From Clarkia xantiana subsp. parviflora (Eukaryota; Streptophyta; Magnoliopsida; Myrtales; Onagraceae), in the NCBI GenBank assembly GCA_036873135.1, contig JAPTYO010000002.1, positions 39,237,452 to 39,301,451 of the forward strand: 64,000 nt of DNA. The letters run 5' to 3'. The position numbers and the translations under genes were made by a program. Positions 22,481-32,700 of this stretch are shown here, in pieces (position 1 is the stretch's first letter; every line of letters starts with the position of its first letter). Under the pieces are notes generated by a model. The model did not search any database. It saw only the letters and a list, made by a program, of their open reading frames with translations, and was not told the origin of the DNA.

Positions 22481-24522
22481 TCTATATTATATTAATTCGA
22501 TATCGGAAGCCCTCTGTCTGACACGTGGACAGTCCACGTAGTCACCGTTTCCTAATTTAATCGAAATTTAATAGGGGTTTTCTAAATTTAGATACATAAT
22601 ATTGATTTGTTGAAAATTAAGGAGTATTTTTATCTCCTAATTTGGTCTCTACGCAATTTAAATAAACAAATTAATTAAAAGTTTCCTTTTAAATAGTAAA
22701 TATATACAGTTTGGCACCGGAAGACCATTGGCTGCCACGTAAGCTATATATATTGAATAATACACCATAAAATAAATATTATATCATTATAATAAGAATA
22801 ACGGACATTAAATAACTCAAATGTGGAAAACTTCCTTCGTTTCAATTTTATTCATATAATAAATTTAACATACCACAATATATTAATTAGGAAATAGGGT
22901 TGTACCCTAAAAAGAGAAAATATGTCATATATTGCAATGGGTCATCAGACATAAGAAAAAATTTCTCATTTCGAACCTCTTTTAGTTATGTTAATTTAAT
23001 TAACTTATATTTTTAGTTTTGTATTTATAAAAAAAAATTAAATTCATTATAATATGTATATAGTACAAACCTTGGAACGATGTTATGGTATATTGTAAAC
23101 AAAATTATTTATAGAAAGAAAAAATCACATATTCATATATTCATATAATATATATATATACTCATAATTTAGGAAGACTTTACAATATTTATTATAATAA
23201 AAATATAGCCTACATAATATATTATATACTATATATTGTATTAAATGTATGGTAGGTCAACTTTATATACATAATATATAGGACTTAATTTTGATGGAAC
23301 TTATTGGTACCGAAGGTAGTCAAAAAGGATGTGGATGAGAGGATGTTCTTGAGGGTTTAGATGAAGGGGTGGTATTTGTCGGCGACGAGGAGAGGATGGT
23401 GATGGTGGTAAGGTCATTGATCTCGGCATCTATGTGGAATATAGAGGATGGTTGGATGGATCAAGAGACGTAGGATATTATTATTATTATTACGAACAAA
23501 AATATATTATTTAAAGGATGAGTGAATTCCATGCATCGTTTTGTTACTAAACTAAATTAATGGGTATGTATTACTCATTTTAGATGTTTGTTTAATGTAA
23601 ATGTTATTTATTAGATTAACACTAAGTGAATGTGGTAATATTAGTTAGGTTGATGTGGGTGATGATGTCAATTACCGCTTTGTGTAATTACTAAATCTTA
23701 TTGTTATATTTCAAAGTGTATGTATATAACATACGGTAGGAAGGTGTTTGGGTTTTATGGTAGTATATACGTGAGTTTATGTTTTTTTTGTTAAAACTAA
23801 TTCTCATTGTTATTACATCTATATAGTGTGCTTACGTAGCGACTTATGATCTTCTGCAGCAGTGCCACGTATATTAAATCAAAAATCAAAACGTCTATCT
23901 TCTTGCGAAGTTTTTCTAATTCCTTCGTCCTGATTCCCCCCCCCCCCCCAAAGTTTTGATTCTCTTAACTAATTAGGTTATCGTTGTTCAGGCTATTCTT
24001 AAACTCATCAAATTCTCAAAGGGTATCAATAATCTCCATCAGTATTAAGTCGTACAAGACATACTCACCCACATACTTGATAGTTACAATATTTGTTAGA
24101 AATGTATTTTTCCGGGCCAATCGGAAATTTAACTGAACGATTCAACATATAGTCGATGTAATTTTTTAAAATAAAATTATATGATGAAGATTATTATGAT
24201 ATTACTTCTCTCAATTGTAATCATGTTTAAGAAATTAATTTCTTATTGAAAAGTTTGTGGATACCTTCATTTTAGCTATGTCAATATTTTTTTGACCAAA
24301 ATATGTTAAGCTTCTTTAGACAACTTATTTCTTCACGCTTTTTAGAGTGTCATATATATTTGTATGATTAAAGAAACAATGTAACTTCTCTAAAATTTCA
24401 ATCCATTCTCTTAATTTATAAAAGCTCATAAATTGTTTTGGCAAAGAAACTCATAAATATAATACCTATTTAAACTTTAGAATATATATAATAATTAATA
24501 AATACGTTATATTATATGGTAA

Positions 24523-24553
24523 GATATATATATATATATATATATATTATACG

Positions 24554-24624
<71 letters not shown>
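24523..24624. repeat. (TA)n microsatellite
   Basis: About 100 bp of nearly pure TA dinucleotides with one ATTATACGTTA interruption near 24546. A second short TA tract lies at 24941-24972. Confidence 0.97.
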
Positions 24625-24627
<3 letters not shown>

Positions 24628-24936
24628 AATAAAAATATGTTGTATAAATAATAAATAACATACATAAAATATTATAGATAAAAATCTAAAATATATACTA
24701 TATAGTAAGCAATATATAGAATAATGAATAATTATAAAATAATAATAATACTAGGAAAATACAAACATAAATTTAAATAAAAATATAAAAAAAACATATG
24801 TCTTCACGATATACATATATATCTCATGAAATGTCTAAATTCAAGTGTTATATATATTAATATTTGGCCAATAAAAGTGTTATATATTAAATATATAATA
24901 ACTAATAAGTATATATAATACTTATATATTTTAAAG

Positions 24937-24976
<40 letters not shown>

Positions 24977-25057
24977 AATAACTAATAAATACAATATATA
25001 GTAGAATAAAATTAGAATAATGTTATATATAGATAAATTTTTAACTATTATACCTCT

Positions 25058-25706
25058 TGTTGGATCACGGCGGGAACTCCGGTTACGGTGACGGATTCCT
25101 TAGCTCCTCGCAATCCTGCAGAAGGGGAATAGAGGGCAGTGGCCCAGAATCCCTCTCCGATGATTAACGTAAGTACGGCAGTCAACAGAGCAAGCAAGCA
25201 GTATGTGTGTCTGTGTAAAACGTAACCCTAATCTGGAATAACCTCCCTCCTTTTATAGAGGAAAGGCTATCCCAGTTACCTGATTAGGCGGTTAGATCGT
25301 GATCCACTATCCCGCGTATCTCGCCATATATCTTGCCCTGTATTTTGTACAGTTGTTCGTATCCCACATATCTCGCCCATTATATCACTACTGTGATCGT
25401 GGCGAGATTTCCGGGATTGTGCTCTTACTGGCAAGTCTCGATCATTATTGGAGACTCCCAGGCTGCATCGTTGAGGATTCGGAATCGGGGAGTGGCGTCA
25501 ACTCCCATATCGGGACCGACTACGTCCAGGTCCGATATTTTCGGGGCTCTCATCTATCGGAGCCATACTTACTCGGGGCTATTCGATGTCGGGGCCTCCT
25601 TCTGTCGGAGCCCTTAGCCTTCTAGCAGCCCAGCTCCTAGCCCAACGGGCCTAGTCGCCGTCTGCCAATCGTTAAGGGGCCTAACGGCCTCCGCCGGGGC
25701 CCATCA
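25058..25706 (-). repeat. Element C 3' LTR
   Basis: On the minus strand it begins TGATGGGCCCC and ends GATCCAACA. TATAAAA is at 25257-25251. U3 carries repeated GGCGAGATAYGYGG-like motifs (about 25315-25380). The transcribed part has ATCATCGGAGAGGG followed by a stem and TTCTGCAGG (about 25115-25164). Confidence 0.95.
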
Positions 25707-25721
25707 TTTGCCCCCAAGACG
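25707..25721 (-). promoter_or_regulatory. Element C polypurine tract
   Basis: Minus strand CGTCTTGGGGGCAAA abuts the 3' LTR start; element E has TGTCTTGGGGGCAAA at the same place, and D is identical to C. Confidence 0.8.
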
Positions 25722-25954
25722 TGAGGGACTTATAGTGCGTCGCGTCTTCCAACGTCGGACTCTTCTGCATCCCCGTCGGAGGCCTTTGTGTGGAATGTCG
25801 GAAGCCATTGCCTTGGATCTTTTCAAGATCCTTTGGGATCCTGCTTGGATTCGAAGGGATTTCTTGATCAGACCAGCATTAAATGCTGATAGGAGATGAA
25901 GGAACGTTTCGGGCTCTGCGCGCCTGCCTGCTGAAAAAGCACTTTTTCAACCGT

Positions 25955-26135
25955 TCCAATACGTCATTACTCTTGTCTTATCTGTCCCATGCGTTCTGAC
26001 GGTTCAGATTAAAACCGTTCCTATTCTCCGAATTTGCACGTTTCCCCTTGGACGATTATGATTGAATCGTTTTGAATTCTGTGGCTCAGTTTGTCCACCT
26101 CTTCAGTTCCCCTTTTCTGCTCTTATAAAACCCTA
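25955..26135 (+). promoter_or_regulatory. Putative promoter of the element C antisense gene
   Basis: TATAAAA at 26124-26130, 147 bp before the ATG, followed by CCCTAACCCTAGGCACTG. Upstream lies GCTGAAAAAGCA and then TACGTCA (25960-25966), a bZIP-type core. Element E has CTGAAAAAGCA, TACGTCA, TATAAAA and AACCCTGGCACT in the same order on its antisense strand, so the elements look conserved. Function is inferred. Confidence 0.6.
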
Positions 26136-26270
26136 ACCCTAGGCACTGTTTCACCCTTCTTTTTACCTCTTCTTCTTTGCGATCCCAAGAGCTTTGATTC
26201 TCCAGATTTCGAGTTTTCACCGGCGATTCGAGCAATTCAAGCTTTTCCGATCACGACCACTTCAACCACC

Positions 26271-29065
26271 ATGTCTGGTAAGGTTCTTCACCTTATTGCT
26301 CTTTTCCTTTTCATCTTTGGTTTTCTTAGGTTTCAATTTTTCCCTCCTTCCTTCCCTCGACGATTTTCAGCCGAGGGATCTGCTACTGTTGGCCAACCCT
26401 TCGTCTTCAAGTATCTCAAGAACACGCTTGCGCCCATTAGCTACGATAGGGCTTGTAGAGAGTGTGGTATTTTTGAATCCTCCTTCGGGGCCCGCTATCC
26501 TTATGAACAATTCAACTCTCGTGAGGCTCGAACTACGCTCCCCAAAGGAGATGAGGTGTTCATCTCCCCAGGGCAGATTCGTGCAGGAATTCGACTGCCC
26601 TTCTGTCCGAGTTGGGTGGAGCTGTGCAACCATTATAAGACGTACCCTACGACCTTCTCTCCACACGCAATCCGTACATGGATTGCTTTCCAAGTGTGGT
26701 GTGATATCAATGGGGAGGATTGGAGCTATTCCCTGGAGCTCTGGCGGGTTCTCTACAAGATGACCTGCAACAAGGACGGAATCTGCTCCTTTACCCCCCG
26801 CCAACCCGAGGGGACCGATGAGCAATATAGAGAGATGGGCTGGGACAGGAAGGTGTCCTGGAAGATTTGCAAGGAACGGGCCATCATCTCCGACAAAGGG
26901 AACGACAATGCTAATTGGAAGGAGCAATACTTCTTCATCCAGCCTGGTCCCATCGAGTGGCCGAGGACCACTGTGGAGGCTGATCCCCCCGTGCCTTTCC
27001 GTTCGTGGTCGGAGCAGACCAAGAGGGCCTTGATGCTTATCCAGGCTCGTCGCTGGGAGAAGGGTTACCAGCCCTTCGAGGCCACTTCTGTCACTGACCA
27101 ACAGCGGGTCAAGATTGGGATTATGCTGATCGATCCCAAGGCCGGGGGAAAAGTTCGTGATGGTGTTTCCAATGTAATTCTCTGGGTAATCTTCTAATTG
27201 TTTCTTTTTTCCACTGCTTACAGCCCCTCGATCATCGCTGACCGCCCGTCTGTTTCAGGAGGATACCGATGCCTCCCACTCACTGAAGCGCAAGAAGAAG
27301 CCCTCCCACCGAAAGACTTCTGCCCTGTCGGGGCCGTCCAAGAAGAAGGCGAGGACCTCCGAGGCCCCAGGGTCTGCCCCCTCCTCCGAGGGGCGGACTA
27401 ATGTGGATGTGGTCAGAACCGCCTTCAACGTCCGCTCCGAAAAGGAAGGTAAGGAAGTTTTTCGTGCTATTAAAAGATATAGGGAGTTGGTACCTCAAGA
27501 CCTTCAGGCCTCCGATATGGAAGGACGGATTAGAGATGTCAGGAATATCCTTCGAGGGGAAACTCCACATGTTCTCGAGGCGGGATATTATGACTTTTTC
27601 GGCAAAGAAAGATTTATGGAGCGTTGTTTAATCTGGCACACCGATATCAAATTAATTCCTCGACTTATTCGCCCCGCTGCAGGTCATGCGGACGTCGCCC
27701 CTGCTGCACCTGCCTCGGACTCCGCGCCTGCAGCGGAGCCGGTGGTGGAAGATGCCCCGACGGAAGCCCGGGGCGAATTCGGTCGGGTGACCAGCTTGGA
27801 GGACTCCCCTTCCGATGATCGAGCTGAGGAGGAAGGCCTAATCCTCCGAGGGAAATCGAGGTTGACTCCCGCGAAGTCATCTGGTGGGAAGGCATATCCA
27901 CTTCCCACCACGCCGCCATCGTCATCTGCTCCGCCATCCTCGCCAGTTAGGGGTGCGACCCCTGAAGCCCGAGTAGGTGAAGAAGATGGAGGGGCTCGTC
28001 TGGTAGTACCTCCATTCCCCTTGGATGGAGACTACTACCAGGCCTTCTCTTCTGACCAGGGCTCCGAGCCTTGGAGACCGGTGGAGTCCCTTCAGGGGAT
28101 TCCTCTACATCGGGGGTGCCAGGAGAAGAACCTGGCCTTGCACCTGGTGTCGGGCTCGATCCCGCCCTCACTGAGGCGTCCCCTCTCTCTGGAAGGGGAG
28201 GACATCGAGGCGGACATTCGGCAAATGGCTGTCCGTCGAATAGAGGTAAGTATACTTTTCTTTTATTCATCTGGGGGTACTTTGACTTTTTGAATACTAA
28301 GCTATATTTTGCCCTCAGGAAATGGCGGACCAGGATCGTTGCTTCGGCTACATCCTGTCTTTGCGGGAGGCTTTGGAGCGAGAACGGGCCAACTCCAACC
28401 TCGAGAGCTTGACCAAGCTCCAGGAGGACCTAGCTGCCTCCGAGGCGTCAAGGCTCCGAGCGGAGGAGGGTAAAAAGCGAGCTGAGGAGCGGGCCGAAGA
28501 GGTTAGGCAACGGGCTGAGGAGGATAGGCAGCGGGCCGAGGAGGTCAGGGCCAAGCTTGCTCAAGAGGCCCAATCCCTGCAAAGGCAAATTCTAAGTCTT
28601 GAGAGCTCGCTTAGGCGAGAGCAGCAAGCGGCCTTGGCGGATCGGAGCCAGGCTGCCTTCGAAAAGGCAGCGTTGCAAGAAACTGCTGAGCGGCTGAAGC
28701 TTGAGAAGCAGAGGGCCCTCGCGGAACTAGAGGAGGCAAAGGCGGATTACTCCGCCCAAATAACAAACGCGAGGGTCCAGGGCCGCGAAGAGTACCGGAG
28801 CTCGGAGGACTTCAAGGCGGATGCGGCGAAGCATTGTCAAGAAGATTTGCAAAATGCCATCCTTGACATTGTCGAAGAGCTTAATGAGACCTACGGGGAT
28901 TCCATCGACTTGAGGAAGTCAAAGACTCTCGGCCCAGCCGCAGAAACGTACCTAAGCCTCCCATCGGAGAGCTCCTCCGAAGACGCCGACGAGCCTCCTG
29001 CCAATCCTTCTGAGCCTTCCCCTCCAAAGCCCTCCGAAGATTCAACGCCCCGGGACCGAGTTTAA
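26271..29065 (+). CDS. Element C antisense gene (spliced, four exons)
   Basis: Unknown function. Encoded opposite to gag-pol. Exon 1 is ATGTCTG (26271-26277); intron 26278-26370 (GTAAGG...TTTTCAG); exon 2 26371 to about 27185; intron to 27258 or, with the better pyrimidine tract, to 27223; exon 3 to 28245; intron 28246-28318 (GTAAGT...CCTCAG); exon 4 28319-29065. About 850 residues in the first model. Residues ~64-190 (EVFISPGQIRAGIRLPF...YYKTYPTTFSPHAIR-like) resemble plant proteins called putative gypsy-type transposon (Pfam Transposase_28; pattern recall). Exon 3 has a basic KRKKK/SKKKAR patch, likely nuclear localisation, and RNILRGETPHVLEAGYY. Exon 4 is a long charged coiled coil (RAEERAEEVRQRAEED) with an acidic, proline-rich tail. 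Element E has a homologue with matching first and last introns. Antisense frames are known in some Tat/Grande-type elements. Confidence 0.75.
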
Positions 29066-29204
29066 TTTGTTAAATCTTAAGTCCTTGTACTCCTTCCTCA
29101 TTTTCTCCTTTGTATCGAACCTCTTAGGCCTTCGAGCCTTTTATCAATCGTCTCTTCAATTATGTTCTTCATAGCGCTTTTATCGGACCCTAAGGGCCTT
29201 AAGG

Positions 29205-29618
29205 CTTTTAATCGAACCTTAAAGACTTAAGGATTTTCGGACGTCCAATGACGCTTTTTAATCGAACCTTAAAAACTTTAAGGATTTTCGGACGTCCAAT
29301 GACGCTTTTTAATCGAACCTTAAAAACTTAAGGATTTTCGGACGTCCAATGACGCTTTTTAATTGAACCTTAAAAACTTTAAGGATTTTCGGACGTCCAA
29401 TGACGCTTTTTAATCGAACCTTAAAAACTTTAAGGATTTTCGGACGTCCAATGACGCTTTTTAATCGGACCTTAAAAACTTTAAGGATTTTCGGACGTCC
29501 AATGACGCTTTTTAATCGAACCTTAAAAACTTTAAGGATTTTCGGACGTCCAATGACGCTTTTTAATCGAACCTTAAAAACTTAAGGATTTTCGGACGTC
29601 CAATGACGCTTTTTAATG
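29205..29618. repeat. 51-bp minisatellite between converging genes of element C
   Basis: About eight copies of a 50-51 bp unit with GGATTTTCGGACGTCCAATG, ACGCTTTTTAATCGAACC and TTAAAAACTTTAA. It lies between the antisense gene stop (29065) and the pol stop (29745). Copy-specific variants (AATTGAACC, AATCGGACC) are shared with D, so the array predates their separation. Confidence 0.96.
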
Positions 29619-29744
29619 TATCAAGGACAACTCAGGAATACTTTGATCAGAAGTAACCTCTTTATTGATTGATGTCTTTAACATAGCATGCACCACTCGG
29701 GGCGATTTAATTACATCTTTGCGTCTCTACGGACGACTTATTTG

Positions 29745-32700
29745 TCAAACATGACATTTCTTCAGATGTTCACCACTAAAGGTGTTTCTTAATACACTGC
29801 CATCGAGGTCTTCTAACTTGTAAGCATTCGGGGCCGGCATGCCTACGATCTTGTAGGGCCCTTCCCATTTCGGGGACATCTTGTTGATCCGATCTTGTAG
29901 GGCGAACTCGTTCCGACGTAGGACCAGTTCTCCCGCGTAGAACTGGCGCGACTTGACCTTCCGATTATAGTACCTGGCCGTCGCCAAACGCATCCGAGCT
30001 TGCACTATGTCGGCCTCTAGCCGTTTTTCCTCTAGCAAGGATAACTCCAGGCGCCTTGTTTCGTCATTCGTCAAAGGTCCTATCCTGGCTCTTTCTGGAC
30101 TCGTCGAGGGCTCATAGCTTCTGGTTCGATGGGACGCCACAGCGATTTCCACGGGAGCGACCGCCTCCGTCCCATAAACAAGTGCAAACGGGGTTTCACC
30201 TGTTGACCGCTTGGGTGTCGTTCGGACCGCCCACAACACGTTCTCCAGCTCGTCTAGCCATTTTCCGTCCAAAGCGTAAACCCTCTTCTTCAAGCCCTCC
30301 ATCACGATTTTGTTGGCAGCCTCCACCTGCCCATTGGTCTGGGCGTGACGAACGGATGCTGTCCGATGCTCGATACCAAATTCGTCCAGGAACGTCTCCA
30401 ACTGGGCCCCATTAAACGGAGGACCATTGTCACTAATGATCACCTTCGGCACCCCATATCTCGACAAAATTCGGTCTGAAGGAACTTAATGATATGTCCT
30501 GCTGTTGTTTTGGCTAACGGCTTAGCCTCGATCCACTTCGAGAAGTAATCAATCGCGACCAGCAGATGTGTGCACTGGCTCTTTGCTTTCGGAAGGGGTC
30601 CCACCAGGTCAATGCCCCATTGTGCGAAGGGCCAAGCACTCCTAATGGACATCAAATCAGCGGCGGGGGCTGTGATATTCGAAGCGTATCTCTGACACGC
30701 GTCACAGGATCGAACAAGCGCCGTCGCTTCCTTATTCATCGTAGGCCAATAATATCCCAAGTTCAATGCCTTCCTCAGGATGGACCGAGCGCCTTCGTGA
30801 CAGGCTGCGACTCCTTCATGCAATTCTCTCAGAATCCGAGTCGTATCAGGTTCGGCCACGCATTTCAAGAAAGGCGTCGAAAGCAAGCCCTTCTTGTACA
30901 ACTGGTTATCCACCATCGCGTAATTAATTGACATTCGTCGTAGTCGCTCCGCTGCCACTTTATCTTCAGGAAGTGCCCCCGTAGTTAAGTACGCAATTAT
31001 CGGGGTCATCCAAGTGGGTTCCTCCTCTGACCCCGTTTTGATAGCGCACACCTCCGTTGGATCGGTTGTCGATAAAATCACCTTCTCCAAGAAGTGTATC
31101 CTCCGACTGTCTTCCAAAGGTGCCCCCAGGGCAAATTTGCTCAAGGCATCAGCCTCCACGTTTTCTTCCCTTGGAATTGCCTCGATATCAAAGCTCTTGA
31201 AGCTCTCTTTTAAGGTCCGAGCCTCTTGAAGGTACTTCTTCATGATCGGGTTTTTTGCTCCATATTGCCCCCGGACCTGATTTACAATCAAACTTGCATC
31301 ACACTTCACCCGCAAATGTTCAATTCCAGTGCCTTTTGCGATTTTCAGCCCTGTTATGAGGGCTTCATACTCCGCCTCGTTGTTGGTGGCTCTAAATGTC
31401 AGGGCCAATGCATATCGAAGTGGCTCCGCCCCACCTGGCGGAATCAATATGAACCCTGCACCCGATCCGTCTGAGCTTGAGGAGCCATCTGTGTACAACT
31501 CCCAGGTGTTCTCCTTATTCGGCTGTTCCAACTGCCCTGCCGTCGGGACCTCGTCAGTTTTCCCGGTGGCGTCAGTTTTCCCGGTGGTTGCCCCCTCTAC
31601 TGTTTCCGTTGCTTCAGGATCGGGAATAGTAGATTCAACTATAAAGTCGGCCAATGCCTGCCCTTTGATAGCTGTTCTTGGAGCGAAATGAATTCGAAAC
31701 TCGCTAAGTTCCACGGCCCACTTTACTAGTCTCCCCGATGCGTCGGGTCGGTTCAAGAAGTGTTTCAATGGCTGATCAGTCAACACCGTAATTTCATGCG
31801 CATGGAAGTAGGGCCGTAACTTTCGAGCAGTAATAATCAACGCAAAGAGATACTTCTCAATCGGAGGATAATTCATTTCACTCTTGGCAAACGCCTTGCT
31901 TACATAATAGACAGGAATCTGATTGCCCTCGACAGCTTTAACTAGAACAGAGCTTATTGCAAATGCATAAATGGCCAAATAAAGATAGAGCGGCTCGCCT
32001 GGAGCTGGCTTCGCAAGTGGCGGGAGGTCACGGAGATGTTGTTTGAGCGCTTAGAACGCCTCCTCACATTCAGCAGTCCATTCGAACTGTCGGTTGGCCC
32101 TTAACACATTGAAAAATGGCATCGACCGGTCACTGGCCTTGGATAAGAAGCGATTCATCGAAGCCAGCCGACCGTTCAACACCTGCACCTCCCTATGGTT
32201 GGTCGGGGACTGCATCTCTTCTATCGCCCTTAGTTTCTCGGGATTCACCTCGATCCCCCTCTGGCTCACCATGAAGCCTAAGAACTTCCCAGAGTGGACT
32301 CCGAAAGCGCACTTGGCTGGATTCAGGCGGACCTGGTGGAGCTTCATCCTCTCGAAGGCCATAGCCAAATTACCGACATGGTCCGATGCTCGTCGGGACT
32401 TCACCAGCATGTCATCTACATAAGCTTCCATGGTACCTCCGATCATATCCCCGAACAGCTTGTTCACCATTCTCTGATAGGTCGCCCCCGCATTTACCAG
32501 GCCGAAAGGCATGACATCGTACTGGAAGACTTTGCTGTCAGCGTAGAAGGCGGTGTGTTGGGCATCCTTCTTCGCCATCTTTATCTGGTTATAACCAGAA
32601 TAAGCATCCATAAAGCTCAGCAGCTCATGCCCCGATGTAGCATCCACTAGCTGATCGATCCGCGGGAGCGGATAACAGTCCTTCGGACAGGCCTTGTTCA

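Noticed and set aside
25299..25625. 108-codon frame repeated at four places in C and D LTRs
   Set aside because: It lies wholly inside the LTR, antisense to the element, spans U3 promoter motifs and has no counterpart in the E LTR.
29400..29585. Frame of repeated MTLFNRTLKTLRIFGRP
   Set aside because: Reading of the 51-bp minisatellite; non-coding spacer between converging genes.
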